Origin: Providencia vermicola
GTDB lineage: Bacteria > Pseudomonadota > Gammaproteobacteria > Enterobacterales > Enterobacteriaceae
DNA length: 64,000 nucleotides
Reading direction: 5' to 3'
Assembly: GCF_010748935.1 (NCBI RefSeq)
Contig: NZ_CP048796.1
Span: 2,669,001-2,733,000 of the forward strand
A model generated the notes under the pieces. It worked only from the letters and a program-made list of their open reading frames with translations, had not been told where the DNA came from and did not search any database. Below, piece after piece: positions 32,428 to 42,535 of the stretch (its first letter is position 1; each line of letters begins with the position of its first letter). The translations under genes were made by a program, and so were the position numbers.

Positions 32428-32814
32428 ATGACCAATATTCATATACTAAAAACTGATCCTGAAAATAACCCATGTGTAAGTTGCGGTGCATGTTGCGCTT
32501 ATTTTCGCGTCTCTTTCTATTGGGCTGAGAGTGAAAGTGGTGGTGGGTTAGTCCCTCAAGAGTTAACTGAGCAAATCACCCCCTTTATGAGTGCAATGAA
32601 AGGGACGAACCAAAAACACAATACGCGCTGCACCGCATTGACAGGTACCATTGGCGAATGTGTCTCTTGCTCAATTTACACACAACGACCAACGCCTTGC
32701 CGCGAGTTTGAACAATCATGGTTATCAGAAGTTCACAATGAAGCTTGTGACCGAGCTCGAGCAGCCCATGGCCTTCCGCCTTTAGAACCTCACTTGCCAC
32801 AGATCGCGTGTTAA
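32428..32814 (+). CDS. YkgJ-family zinc/iron-chelating protein
   Basis: 128 aa UPF0153/YkgJ-family protein with a Cys-rich metal-binding core: [19 protein letters not shown] (about 16-34), [25 protein letters not shown] and a final Cys in NEACDRARA. Eight conserved Cys probably bind an Fe-S cluster or Zn. ATG 32428 preferred over an upstream in-frame GTG. Function unknown. Confidence 0.85.
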   Translation: MTNIHILKTDPENNPCVSCGACCAYFRVSFYWAESESGGGLVPQELTEQITPFMSAMKGTNQKHNTRCTALTGTIGECVSCSIYTQRPTPCREFEQSWLSEVHNEACDRARAAHGLPPLEPHLPQIAC

Positions 32815-32821
32815 CCGTCTA

Positions 32822-32841
32822 TGACCCAGGTCACTCTGGGT
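32822..32841 (+). terminator. Short hairpin after YkgJ-like gene
   Basis: GACCCAG / CTGGGTT with a 6 nt loop, a few bases after the stop; one G-T pair and no long U run. Confidence 0.45.
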
Positions 32842-33012
32842 TATCTCTTTGAATCCATTGATGATACATCTTACTTCAATGAAGAAATTGAGCTTATTCA
32901 TCTCAATAGATTAATTGAATAACAATGAAAAATGGTCATCTCCTTTAGCCACATCCCCTCTTCTTTGATGCCTCTGAATGATATTCAGATCGACTGTTTA
33001 TCTAACGTTAAT

Positions 33013-33038
33013 CAACATAACCCGAATGGGTTATGTTG
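33013..33038. terminator. Palindromic hairpin
   Basis: CAACATAACCC / GGGTTATGTTG, perfect 11 bp stem with a 4 nt loop, between the YkgJ-like gene and the convergent luciferase-like gene. Could be a bidirectional terminator or a dispersed repeat unit. Confidence 0.5.
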
Positions 33039-33119
33039 AGGATTTAAATGGCTTCCAAGGACTATTTCTTTGTTTTGCGGATGTTAAAGCGTTATCTACG
33101 CAAAAAAACGCTAATATGT

Positions 33120-34130
33120 TTATTCTTCCCTTAACTCTGTCATGGCTTCCATTGCTAATTCAAATGAATATAAGCGAGCCTGATGGTCAAAAATTTGACC
33201 ATTAACCATGATTTCATCGGCCTGAGTTTGCCGCAATATAGACGCTATCCCATGACGAACTTTCGCCTTATCTCCTACCAATGACATCCCTAGGGCTTGC
33301 TGCACACCCAATTGCTCGGCTGGAGACCAAATTTTATCCATATCTTGAACAGGCGGTGGCAATTGAGCAGGCTGTCCTCTACGCAACATAACAAAAGCTT
33401 GCTGCATTGATGTAAATAAAAATTCAGCATCACGCACCGTATCAGCTGCAATTATATTGATACAAACCATTGCATAAGGCTTTTCAAGCCTTGCTGAAGG
33501 TTGAAAGTTTTCACGGTATACATGCAGTGCCTGTAGTAACAAATCAGGTGCGAAATGTGATGCAAAGGCGAAAGGTAAGCCCATCTGAGCAGCAAGCTGT
33601 GCGCTGTATAAACTTGAACCTAATAACCAAACTGGAATTTTTTCGCCATAACCGGGAACAGGCCTAACAGGTGGGTTAGGATCTATTGCATCAAACCAAT
33701 TGACTAATTCAGCCACATCTCGCGGAAAATTATCAATATCCTGACTCATGTGCCGACGTAGTGCCCTCATGGTCTGTTGATCGCTTCCCGGAGCACGCCC
33801 TAGTCCTAAATCTATTCGATTTGGATATAAGGTATTCAATGTTCCAAATTGCTCAGCGATCACCAGAGGTGAATGGTTAGGTAGCATAACGCCTCCCGAA
33901 CCTACACGTAACCTTGTGGTATTCGCAGCAAGATAGCCAATCAGCACTGATGTGGCAGCACTTGCTATCCCAGTCATATTATGATGTTCCGCTAACCAAT
34001 ATCGATGATAGCCGAGTTTTTCAGCTAATTGAGCTAAATCGAGAGAATGAGAAAAGGCTTCCTTAGCGGTAGCACCTTGAGGGATAGGCGCAAGATCTAA
34101 CACGGAAAAAGGCATATTGATATCAGACAT
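33120..34130 (-). CDS. LLM-class flavin-dependent oxidoreductase (YhbW-like)
   Basis: 336 aa bacterial-luciferase-like monooxygenase. [39 protein letters not shown] and [20 protein letters not shown] are the hallmark segments of the YhbW group. FMN-dependent; substrate unknown. Single gene. Confidence 0.88.
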   Translation of the reverse strand: MSDINMPFSVLDLAPIPQGATAKEAFSHSLDLAQLAEKLGYHRYWLAEHHNMTGIASAATSVLIGYLAANTTRLRVGSGGVMLPNHSPLVIAEQFGTLNTLYPNRIDLGLGRAPGSDQQTMRALRRHMSQDIDNFPRDVAELVNWFDAIDPNPPVRPVPGYGEKIPVWLLGSSLYSAQLAAQMGLPFAFASHFAPDLLLQALHVYRENFQPSARLEKPYAMVCINIIAADTVRDAEFLFTSMQQAFVMLRRGQPAQLPPPVQDMDKIWSPAEQLGVQQALGMSLVGDKAKVRHGIASILRQTQADEIMVNGQIFDHQARLYSFELAMEAMTELREE

Positions 34131-34418
34131 AATGACTCACTTTGTTATCATTTTGTTCGTTATACAACATGCTAATCGATTACTCTCTCACCTGCCAGTC
34201 ACTCTGTTTCCTACAGCACAAGTGATGCTATCTCGCTATACTAACACCCCATAATAAAGCCTTAATTGACTCTGCTATTTGTGTTAGGAAGCTAAATAAG
34301 TAGAAAATATGGAAAAAGTGCAGCAATTGTGAAGCTTCAGTCAAAGCAGGTAAAACCGATTGCGGTAAAAAACCAATTCATTGATTATTCAAATCAGTGC
34401 AAATAAGAGGATATATCA
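34131..34418. other. Divergent intergenic region
   Basis: 288 bp with promoters for both flanking genes; nothing else recognised. Confidence 0.4.
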
Positions 34419-34733
34419 ATGACAAAATTAAATTCTGGTTTACTTGCTATCATGTTGATGTCAATTGGATTTTCGGCTGCTGCTAATGGCCCTAATAATA
34501 AAGTGCCACGCAGCCATATGGGGAATCACCCTAATATGCTATTCAGTGTGACTCAACAGACAACAACCCCAAATGAAACATTGAAAAAACTTGCTAATGA
34601 TGCACCCAAAGTGGCAGAAGGTAAACGTTACATGGTTAAAATGAGCCTTGTAGAAATGCCTGAGTATGCCCCCATGAGACGAGGTGCAGCACCGCAACCG
34701 GACAATGCAGCTACAACGACTCCAGCACAATAG
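34419..34733 (+). CDS. Small secreted protein of unknown function
   Basis: 104 aa. Signal peptide of about 22 residues ending SAA-ANG, then a mature part rich in Asn, Pro and Met (HMGNHPNMLFSVTQ; MRRGAAPQPDNAATTTPAQ). GAGG lies 8-9 bases before the ATG. No family recognised; the low-complexity tail suggests an unstructured C-terminus. Confidence 0.65.
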   Translation: MTKLNSGLLAIMLMSIGFSAAANGPNNKVPRSHMGNHPNMLFSVTQQTTTPNETLKKLANDAPKVAEGKRYMVKMSLVEMPEYAPMRRGAAPQPDNAATTTPAQ

Positions 34734-34857
34734 TTTTTTAAGATAAAATACCTCATAGGTATTACCTTTTAGACTAATACGCAGAATCAAATAGCATCTC
34801 TTGCAAATGTTCGTTATCTTAAGCGAATAACAAGTAGATCTATTAATCCTACGAATT

Positions 34858-34883
34858 GCCTCTATTTATAGAGGCTTTTTTTT
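34858..34883 (+). terminator. Strong intrinsic terminator
   Basis: GCCTCTA / TAGAGGC, 4 nt loop, then eight T. It lies 125 bp beyond the stop of the small secreted protein, leaving a long 3' UTR that could be processed into a small RNA. Confidence 0.85.
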
Positions 34884-35003
34884 ATCCTAATTAAATTTAG
34901 TCTAAAACTAGTAAATTTCCTTATTTATTTCTAATCTTAATAAGCAACAAACAGTATTGTGTAGACTTGAGTATCTATTTTTATACAACCGTTGGAGCAA
35001 ATC

Positions 35004-35195
35004 ATGGGTTATTTCGAACTGAAAAAATCGACAAAAGATACGGCTCAGCCATACTATTTTGTTCTTAAAGCTGCAAATCATGAAATCATCGCAAGTAGCG
35101 AGATGTATTCGACGAAGCAAGCTGCATTAAAAGGAATTGCATCTGTTCAAAAAAATGCCGCAACGGAGGAAATCAAAGATCTCACCGCTTCATAG
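35004..35195 (+). CDS. DUF1508 (YegP-type) small protein
   Basis: 63 aa, one repeat of the DUF1508 fold: GYFELKKSTKDTAQPYYFVL followed by ANHEIIASSEMYSTKQAALK. E. coli YegP carries two repeats; this has one. GGAG six bases before ATG 35004 decides the start. Function unknown. Confidence 0.85.
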   Translation: MGYFELKKSTKDTAQPYYFVLKAANHEIIASSEMYSTKQAALKGIASVQKNAATEEIKDLTAS

Positions 35196-35226
35196 CGTCA
35201 AAAAAGGTTTTTCGACTTAACGGCTG

Positions 35227-35255
35227 AAACGCCTTGTGAACCTACGAGGCGTTTT
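35227..35255 (+). terminator. Terminator after DUF1508 gene
   Basis: AAACGCCT / AGGCGTTT with a 12 nt loop, followed by TATG. Confidence 0.6.
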
Positions 35256-35662
35256 ATGCGCAACTCGCCTAATAAAGCACACTCATTCAGTCACAACAAA
35301 GACTCATCTTACAGGGGTAATAAAAGGATTCTGATATCACCAACCGAAATTGCCATGACTTTGTTATGTCAGAAAAGTGTTCGCCTTCAAAAGCCATTGA
35401 TGTCATTGCTTCTGGAAATAACGTCATAATAGCCATAGCTGAAATCGCGCTTTCCTATTATCAGATCCCTCCAATGCACCTATTCAGTCAGTTTCCAGCA
35501 GCGATAATAAAATACCACTTCACTGACAGAAATAATCTCCATGTAACGCTATAAATAGTCACACACGATCACTTGCCACAGAGATAAGAATTAAAGCCAT
35601 AATGATAATAAGGGCTTTGTGATAAACTTCACTGAACCTACACTTTATAATGCAAGAAACGT
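35256..35662. other. Intergenic, nothing recognised
   Basis: About 400 bp. A 62-codon open frame at 35366-35554 has no ribosome binding site and no family resemblance. Confidence 0.35.
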
Positions 35663-36016
35663 TTACGACTGCCAAAAATAATCGTTTTTTTCTTGCCAGC
35701 CTTTACGTTTCATACAACGAACATATTCTTGACGACGACTCTCTTTATTAACATCTAAAACATAGCTCTCTGTCTTCGGTACTTTCTCTTCATAAGTTTT
35801 TTCTTTACCGCATTCATCGTCTTTCTTGCACTTTTTTGAAATGGTTTCATACACAGTGTGCTGGGCGACTTCGTTACGAACGGGAAATCGTTTAAAGGCA
35901 TCAAATTCACATTGTGAATCCGCCTCCTGATATGTCCATTCAGATAAACCTACGGGTTCCCATTTTGACGTGCAGGCAAATAACAACAAACACATCAACA
36001 TAACGGTTAATTTCAA
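35663..36016 (-). CDS. Small lipoprotein of unknown function
   Basis: 117 aa. Short signal with lipobox LLFAC (lipidated Cys15), then a charged, Cys-containing domain (SQCEFDAFKRF; KKCKKDDECGKE; VRCMKRKGW). The four mature Cys after the lipidated one could make disulfides in the periplasm. Family not recognised. Confidence 0.75.
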   Translation of the reverse strand: MKLTVMLMCLLLFACTSKWEPVGLSEWTYQEADSQCEFDAFKRFPVRNEVAQHTVYETISKKCKKDDECGKEKTYEEKVPKTESYVLDVNKESRRQEYVRCMKRKGWQEKNDYFWQS

Positions 36017-36132
36017 TATCTTATTCCTATGCTTGTCTTAATATAAAAATACGCTAATCACTACTTATAATAAATAAGGAGACCGACATTCCATATGTTA
36101 TAATCTTTTCATCACAACGATTGGAGGATGCT

Positions 36133-36309
36133 ATGCAACACTATAAAAATATCGTTAAACACGTCGATTCGCTATTAGAAGAGAATTCGATCCCTAATAT
36201 GAATGCGTTACTTATGCAACTTTCCCACGATGAATTGTTAACACAAGAGCAACGCTTCGAACAACAGCAACGCTTAAGAAACGCAATTTTTAAACATCAT
36301 GAATCGTAA
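36133..36309 (+). CDS. YdcY-like (DUF2526) small protein
   Basis: 58 aa acidic helical protein. VDSLLEENSIPNMNALLMQL and QEQRFEQQQRLRNAIFKHH align with E. coli YdcY. ATG 36133 is chosen, with GGAGG upstream; four extra codons are open before it. Function unknown. Confidence 0.75.
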   Translation: MQHYKNIVKHVDSLLEENSIPNMNALLMQLSHDELLTQEQRFEQQQRLRNAIFKHHES

Positions 36310-37025
36310 AGCCAATGTGATGAGTATAAAATAAAACATTTATTACCCATCACATGCTTAATCGAATTTTGTCTAATTAAATTGGTCATGTCAATATATA
36401 GCATCAATTACGCTAAATATATAATCGATTGTTTAAATTAAATCAGTTTATTAATATCAGTGTATATTAAAAACAATAATAATTATTTTATTTATTCGTC
36501 ATTTCAGCGCGGCTTTGTCTCTACAAATAATCATAAATAACTGTTTCCTTAAACTCTCACCCTTTATTTTACTTGCTTACCAACCTCTAACTTGATTAAC
36601 TTACCTATTTAAATTCAACAAGTTATAGTAATGATAGGTTTTATTTTAAACAACCCTGAATACCCCCAATAATAACACCCTATATAGTAAGGCAATTCTC
36701 TAAAAATTAAACACATAAAAACCATTAGCACCTTTAAATTCAAAAAAAACATCTAGCATTACCTATTTTTGAAATTTAATTATCAACAATTAAATAATCA
36801 ATAGATTGTATATGAGAATTTTTATGTTCATTTTTAAAAGTAACCGTACTATTTTTATTCATTTACGCCTAACTCACCTCAATAGCATTTTACTTGATGA
36901 CAAGAACCCTTCTTTTCATATGCAGGATAAAGTGTGATGATTGTCATAGCGCGATCATGAGTTTGAAAATAGGCAGTGGAGAGACATTTTTGAGAAGGGA
37001 ATCGGCTTATATTGTCAAAAATATA
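36310..37025. other. Long AT-rich gap
   Basis: About 715 bp, strongly AT-rich, no supported gene. A 37-codon frame near 36825 lacks a ribosome binding site. Nothing else seen. Confidence 0.4.
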
Positions 37026-37054
37026 AACCTTGTCGCTATCGTCACGACAAGGTT
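37026..37054 (-). terminator. Terminator of the M20 hydrolase operon
   Basis: AACCTTGTCG / CGACAAGGTT, 10 bp stem, 9 nt loop; on the minus strand followed by TATATTTTTG. Confidence 0.75.
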
Positions 37055-37065
37055 AACGCGGTTAA

Positions 37066-38250
37066 TTAAAATTCATCTTGTTGCAAATAAGACCAAGCGT
37101 ATTGAGCATAAAGTTCAGCACCTGTCACCATTGCATCTTCATCAATATTAAAACGCCCATGATGATGTGCCCATTGTGTATCTTTATCTGGATTACCTGA
37201 TCCCAATAAAGCGAAACAGCCAGGAATGTTTTCAATATAAAAACTGAAATCTTCACCACCCGTTGTTGGTTTCTCAAACATCAACGTGTCTTCACCAAAT
37301 GCTTGCGTAATAACAGATTGCGCCAACAATGCACTACGTTCCTCATTAATCACAGGAAGTGTGCCATAAGTATAAATAACTTCCGCTGTCGCGCCATACA
37401 TTGCGGCGGTATGTTCTGCATAACGTCTGATTGCCGCTTCAATACGACTGCGAGTTTCAAGATTAAAACAGCGAACAGTTCCGTCTAATACCGCATTTTC
37501 AGCAATCACATTAAAGCGAGTACCAACCTCCATCTTCCCAATACTGACCACTGCTGATTCCAATGGCGATGTCTCACGAGAAATAACTGATTGTAGATTC
37601 ATCACAAAAGAAGATGCCACGACAGCGGCATCAATTGTGGCTTCAGGCATTGAACCGTGACCACCACGCCCTTTAAACTTCACGACTAACAAATCAGCGG
37701 AGGCAAATGTCCCCCCTACGTTACAAGAGACTTTTCCGGAAGGCGTCGTTGACCAGATATGCATGCCAAATACATTATCCACATTTTCCACGGCACCTTG
37801 TTTCACCATTTCTTTAGCGCCTTGGGCTATCTCTTCAGCCGGCTGAAAAATCAACCTCACATTGCCTTTCAAATCCGCGCGGACATCGTATAGCGCTTTT
37901 GCGGCTGTCAATAACATCGAGGTATGTGCATCATGTCCGCATGCATGCATTTTTCCTTGATTCTGCGATTTATATTCCAAAGAATCATTCAATTCCAGCA
38001 CGGGTAACGCATCAATATCTGCACGTAACGCCACCGTTTTGCCTGGTTTTCCGCCCTTAATTTCAGCAATAATCCCTGTTGGCTCTGTTAGTCGATATTC
38101 GATACCAATCTTAGTTAACTCTTCTGCAATCCGTTTTGTTGTCCGTATTTCTTCCCACGGTAATTCAGGATGCGCATGCAGGTCTCGACGAAAGGCAATC
38201 ATCGCTGTTGTGTATTTTTTGATTGCTTCAGTAATTGTTGTATTTACCAT
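37066..38250 (-). CDS. M20 family amidohydrolase (M20D type)
   Basis: 394 aa metal-dependent aminoacylase/carboxypeptidase-like hydrolase. VALRADIDALPVLE, GKMHACGHDAHTSMLLTAA, IFQPAEEIAQGAKEMV and TTGGEDFSFYIENIPGCF hold the metal ligands. Members deacylate N-acyl amino acids or related amides. Third gene of a unit with 38318-39559 and the transporter 39560-40783, which suggests uptake and stepwise cleavage of an amide or ureido compound. Confidence 0.9.
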   Translation of the reverse strand: MVNTTITEAIKKYTTAMIAFRRDLHAHPELPWEEIRTTKRIAEELTKIGIEYRLTEPTGIIAEIKGGKPGKTVALRADIDALPVLELNDSLEYKSQNQGKMHACGHDAHTSMLLTAAKALYDVRADLKGNVRLIFQPAEEIAQGAKEMVKQGAVENVDNVFGMHIWSTTPSGKVSCNVGGTFASADLLVVKFKGRGGHGSMPEATIDAAVVASSFVMNLQSVISRETSPLESAVVSIGKMEVGTRFNVIAENAVLDGTVRCFNLETRSRIEAAIRRYAEHTAAMYGATAEVIYTYGTLPVINEERSALLAQSVITQAFGEDTLMFEKPTTGGEDFSFYIENIPGCFALLGSGNPDKDTQWAHHHGRFNIDEDAMVTGAELYAQYAWSYLQQDEF

Positions 38251-38317
38251 TGTTCTACCTTTACCTCAGAGCAGAGATCTCTTCATCTGCTTAATCACGA
38301 TAAGACTGATTATGAGT

Positions 38318-39559
38318 TCAACATTCGGTTAATGACCGCACAGACTCAAACATAACGTCAACACCACGAGCGATTTGCTCATAATCCGTCCATTCATCTG
38401 GATGATGACTTAATCCATTACGACTCGGTACAAAAATTAGCCCAGTAGCTGTGATACCGGCAAAAATCATCGTGTCATGCCCTGCACCACTTACCATCGT
38501 TCGATAACGTAATCCCTGTTTTTGTGCATGATTTACCATCAATTGATGAATTTCAGGGGCTAATTTTGTGGGTGAAACATAAAGAGGCTGAATAACATCA
38601 CTTTGAATATTCCTCTTAGTACTTTCCTGCTCAACCAGCGCGATGATTTGTGCAATGGCTTGACGTAACGCCGTTTCATTTCTCGAACGAATATCAACAC
38701 TGAATGTGACTTCACTCGGGATCACATTTGCCCCATTAGGTAACACATTCAATCTTCCGACTGTTGCAACCGTACTTTCACCTACTGTTATCGCTATGTT
38801 CGCAATTTGGCTGATAATGTGACTCGCGCACACCAATGCATCAGCACGCATATGCATTGGTGTCGTTCCTGCATGCCCCGCTTTACCCGTTAATTTGACT
38901 TCAAGCTGAGCAATGCCAACAATGATATCAACAATGCCAACGTCTTCATTTGCTTGCTCTAAGACGGGGCCTTGCTCAATATGCAGTTCTAAGAAAGCTT
39001 TCACTGTCGACGGTACAAGTACGGCTTCTGCTGCTTTATCGGCATTAAATCCCGCATCAGCCATACGTTGTGCCGCAGAAATACCTTGTCTGTCAGTTAA
39101 TTGGTGCAACTCTTTGCGACCAATCAGACCTGTTATCACACTCGAAGCCATCAAACCACGCCCAAAGCTGGTTCCTTCTTCTTCAACCAATGCAATGACT
39201 TCAAGGGGATAACGTGGTTGAAGTTGTTGCTCACGAATACGCGCCACAACATCCAACCCTGCCACAATCCCTGCTGGCCCATCGAAAGCGCCACCATTGG
39301 GTACAGAATCAAAATGTGAACCAATCATAACGGCAGGCAACCCACTTTCCGTGCCTTCTAATCGTCCATAGAGATTACCGATGGCATCCTCACGTACCTG
39401 TAAGCCAAGCAGATGCATTTGCTCTTTTAAATATGCTCTAGCTTGCTTATCTTGCTCACTATAGCTCATACGAGTCGTTCCTTGACCCGGTGTCGATGTA
39501 AATTCGGCCAACTGCTCTAAATGCCGTTGAATTCTGAATGTGCTTGTTTCCATCATCAT
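38318..39559 (-). CDS. Zn-dependent hydrolase, allantoate / N-carbamoyl-amino-acid amidohydrolase family
   Basis: 413 aa, M20C-type. IGSHFDSVPNGGAFDGPAG (metal ligands), ALVEEEGTSFGRGLMASS, HIEQGPVLEQ and AGHAGTTPMHMRADAL place it with AllC / HyuC / beta-ureidopropionase enzymes, which hydrolyse N-carbamoyl or ureido bonds. The exact substrate cannot be chosen from motifs. Starts next to the transporter stop (1 bp), so translation is coupled. Confidence 0.88.
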   Translation of the reverse strand: MMMETSTFRIQRHLEQLAEFTSTPGQGTTRMSYSEQDKQARAYLKEQMHLLGLQVREDAIGNLYGRLEGTESGLPAVMIGSHFDSVPNGGAFDGPAGIVAGLDVVARIREQQLQPRYPLEVIALVEEEGTSFGRGLMASSVITGLIGRKELHQLTDRQGISAAQRMADAGFNADKAAEAVLVPSTVKAFLELHIEQGPVLEQANEDVGIVDIIVGIAQLEVKLTGKAGHAGTTPMHMRADALVCASHIISQIANIAITVGESTVATVGRLNVLPNGANVIPSEVTFSVDIRSRNETALRQAIAQIIALVEQESTKRNIQSDVIQPLYVSPTKLAPEIHQLMVNHAQKQGLRYRTMVSGAGHDTMIFAGITATGLIFVPSRNGLSHHPDEWTDYEQIARGVDVMFESVRSLTEC

Positions 39560-40783
39560 TTACCCTGCAAGTGGTGTAATAAAACCAACCATAATTCCAG
39601 CAAGTACCACAGAGACCATGGTCACTGAAATAAATCCACCGACTAACATGGGTCCTAACATATGGCCGGTCAGAATTTGCCTTTCTTTCTCATCTTTCGT
39701 CAGCGCATTAATCGCTTCATTCGTAATGATATAATCGGCTGGAAAACCATAGAGTGCGGTTAACGATACGGCGAATGCCATTTCTTTAGAGACACCCAGT
39801 ATCTTTCCGACTATCCAAGAAGCGAGATACATCCCAATTACTGCGGCAACAATTAAAACAATCATTGGATAAACCAGTCGTAATAACATATCTGGAGTCG
39901 CATGGTTTAAGGTATCGAAAATAAACAGCATCAACGCCATAATGGCAAAGCCAAACCCATTGGCTTTTTGTAAAGGTTGCCTTTCTAAAAAGCCGAGTGA
40001 AGAAGCAATAACCCCAAATAACAGACATAATACAAATGGGCTAATGCTCACAATAGGGGCAGCCCATGTTGAAACTAAATAGGCAAGATACCCAACCGCT
40101 GCTAAGCGTAAAAACTTAAAATAACTGGTATTGTAATGTGAAGGTATTTTCTTGAATAAACGCGGCATCTCTTCTTCAGAAACCACCGTTTTTACTGCAA
40201 CATCTTTTGCCCCTTCAACAGATAATGACGCGTTCCATTGACCATTACGGTATTGTTCAAGAACTCTGCGCCCTTCTCTTTTTAACATGACCGCTGTTAA
40301 TGGGTATCCGGCAAAACCTTGCATAACATAAATTAAAATAGCAAATACGGATAAATCAATCAGGCCAGCATCCGCTGCCCCTTTAGACATAATAAGTGAA
40401 GAAACAATTCCCCCCACTAAGGGTGGAATAGCAACCAAGATTGTATTGAGATCAAATAACACCATTCCCACAGCGAATATAAATATAATAATGCCTAAAA
40501 TTCCAGATAAGGAAATTAAAATGGTTTTCCACTGCCGTAAAAGTTCCTTTAGCGATAACAGTGTTCCCATATTGGTTATTAACAGATACATCAACATCAC
40601 TGCAACCACTTGCGGTATTCCAGCAATACTTACAATATCCTTTGGAAAGAATGTCCAATAACCGAATAGGAATAAAACGGCACACACGAATACAGAAGGG
40701 ATCCAAGCTTTGGTTCTCACCGCAATTGCATCGCCGATATACAATATCAAAACTATGATAAACAGAGCTAACATCTGTGACAT
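39560..40783 (-). CDS. Putative membrane transporter linked to amidohydrolases
   Basis: 407 aa with ten or more hydrophobic segments and a central charged loop (about 180-215). Two similar halves are suggested by MLMYLLITNMGTLLSLKELL and FAVSLTALYGFPADYIITNE. I do not recognise a named family; sodium-coupled carboxylate carriers with inverted repeats look similar. First gene of the operon with both M20 hydrolases, so it probably imports their substrate. Confidence 0.7.
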   Translation of the reverse strand: MSQMLALFIIVLILYIGDAIAVRTKAWIPSVFVCAVLFLFGYWTFFPKDIVSIAGIPQVVAVMLMYLLITNMGTLLSLKELLRQWKTILISLSGILGIIIFIFAVGMVLFDLNTILVAIPPLVGGIVSSLIMSKGAADAGLIDLSVFAILIYVMQGFAGYPLTAVMLKREGRRVLEQYRNGQWNASLSVEGAKDVAVKTVVSEEEMPRLFKKIPSHYNTSYFKFLRLAAVGYLAYLVSTWAAPIVSISPFVLCLLFGVIASSLGFLERQPLQKANGFGFAIMALMLFIFDTLNHATPDMLLRLVYPMIVLIVAAVIGMYLASWIVGKILGVSKEMAFAVSLTALYGFPADYIITNEAINALTKDEKERQILTGHMLGPMLVGGFISVTMVSVVLAGIMVGFITPLAG

Positions 40784-41706
40784 AACTTTTCCCCGTCAAT
40801 ATCTTTTTCTAATTCAATTTTTTTAAGGCTATACGTTTTATTATTTTTTATAACGCGCGATATAACTTCATAATTAGTTTGATATATAGCCAAATATGAG
40901 ATTATTTCGCTATCGATAATGGAAAATAGCAACAAAAATCATAATATCATCGAAAATCAATATGTATAGATAACGCTCTGGAAGACTAGGCAAATTGCCA
41001 AATAGAAAACTCATTATTAAAATAGTGATAAATAACAAAAAATCTATTGCAACATCAGGAATACGCTGATAATAGCGTGATTTTTTAGCGATATATTTCA
41101 CAAAATACAGAGTTAATAATAAATAATTTCTTGGTTTATTTTTTGTTCAACGAGATTATATTCTGTTGTCGACCGCCATAATTCCAAAAAATACACTTAT
41201 GATTTAGGAAAAAAGGTTGTTTTTCTCATAATAGAATCACATTACTCCAAACAATCTACTTTATTAGCATTTTGTTAAAATTAGTGTATAAAAAGTGTTT
41301 TTTTGCTAAAAGCCATTCTGAAATAATGCGTTCTTCATTTTAAAGATACGATGTGAGGATAATTGATCATATTTTTAACTAGACAAAATTTCACTCATTG
41401 AGAAACGTAAATACAATATAAAGAGATTCAATATCGTCTCCTTTAAAATAACTGATCGTAATTAGGGATTAATAAGGAATATTCATTTATAAAAATTATC
41501 TTAATATTTATAAATACCCACCTTACCCGTTGTCATTAACAAATAAGCGCCTAGTTTTTGCAACCAGAGTAAGGCGGTGATATCAATACTTTTCTTCTAA
41601 GCAGCCCTTGTGAGCTTACTCCTATTTTTCGCCTATTATGCATCCAGCCGAAAATATTCAATTTATCGTTAATCATCATCCACAATGGAAGAGCCGTTTT
41701 CAGGCA
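40784..41706. other. Long AT-rich gap upstream of the transporter operon
   Basis: 923 bp. A 63-codon GTG-initiated frame (40910-41101, minus) encodes a hydrophobic peptide without a ribosome binding site and was not accepted. It should include the promoter of the transporter-hydrolase operon. No regulator gene is present. Confidence 0.4.
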
Positions 41707-42087
41707 TTACTGTTGCAATAGCCAATGATGACAAAGCATGCCTAAGAAGGTAAAAAATAACGCTCCTACAACATGAATTGCGATAGTACTCAGCGCAATC
41801 ATCAATTTTCCTTCTTGAATCCGCATCAAAACTTCCCATGAAAACGTTGAGAACGTCGTAAAGGCACCACAAAAACCAGTCACAATAAACAATTTATAAG
41901 CTGGATTTAAATTTGAGCTAGCAAAATAAGCAATAGCAAAACCAATAACAAAGCCCCCGACTAAATTCACAAACACTGTGCCCATTGGAATGTTTGGATA
42001 AAGATGATTAAGCCTTAAACTGACAAACCACCTTAGCCAACCGCCCAAGACGGAACCTAACGCAATAGAAAAAAGTGATGCATACAT
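41707..42087 (-). CDS. crcB: CrcB/Fluc fluoride exporter
   Basis: 126 aa, four helices, dual-topology fluoride channel. GGWLRWFVSLRLN, GTVFVNLVGGFVIGF with the key Asn, and GFCGAFTTFSTFSWEV with the Phe-box are intact. ATG 42087 (MYASLFSIALGS) chosen by family length; the frame is open 19 codons further up. Preceded by a fluoride riboswitch, so it should be induced by fluoride. Confidence 0.94.
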   Translation of the reverse strand: MYASLFSIALGSVLGGWLRWFVSLRLNHLYPNIPMGTVFVNLVGGFVIGFAIAYFASSNLNPAYKLFIVTGFCGAFTTFSTFSWEVLMRIQEGKLMIALSTIAIHVVGALFFTFLGMLCHHWLLQQ

Positions 42088-42203
42088 AGACAATCCCTTA
42101 TAGCTGTAAACAGGGGATAAATGAGAAGGAAACGTTGAAAGCATTTATGCCCCAAAATATTCAGGGCGCATAATCGCTACGCCCCCTATCAATTGAAAAG
42201 GTT

Positions 42204-42275
42204 AACGTAGGCATCATTAGCCCTTTTTCTTTGGGCGGTTTTTGATAGGAGGAATGCCATCTCCTATCAATAGGA
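42204..42275 (-). promoter_or_regulatory. Fluoride riboswitch (crcB motif)
   Basis: Minus strand, reading towards crcB: GGAGATGGCATTCCTCC, AAACCGCC, then GGGC and TAATGATGCCTACG. These are the ordered conserved blocks of the crcB-motif aptamer; the first and last closely resemble the Pseudomonas syringae fluoride riboswitch. The regulated crcB begins about 117 bp downstream. A GC-rich hairpin at about 42161-42185 (GGGCG / CGCCC) could be the expression platform. Confidence 0.9.
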
Positions 42276-42535
42276 TATCCATAATGAATATTAAGGTAAA
42301 GCGCCGAGTCTTGCAGTCATATTAACTCAACAATAAAACGTAAATTTTATTAATATCTTTTTCCGATTGGCATTCTATTTCGTCTTAATATGTAAATTTT
42401 AACGTAAATGGCGCATAATATTTTGCATTGCAAAGCATATAACGGCTTATATCGTTTCATGTCACTATTGAGATCGATAATCAATGATAAAATTTCCACA
42501 TGAAGTCAGATTAATTTTCATAGGATAAATCTAAA
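42276..42535. other. Divergent promoter region crcB / fetAB
   Basis: 260 bp with the promoters for the riboswitch transcript and for fetAB. No iron-regulator box was clear. Confidence 0.4.

Noticed and set aside
35366-35554. 62-codon plus-strand frame
   Set aside because: No start signal and no similarity to a known family; likely chance.
36825-36938. 37-codon plus-strand frame in the long AT-rich gap
   Set aside because: No Shine-Dalgarno and composition like the surrounding non-coding DNA.
40910-41101. 63-codon minus-strand frame encoding a hydrophobic peptide
   Set aside because: GTG start without ribosome binding site, isolated, no recognisable family.
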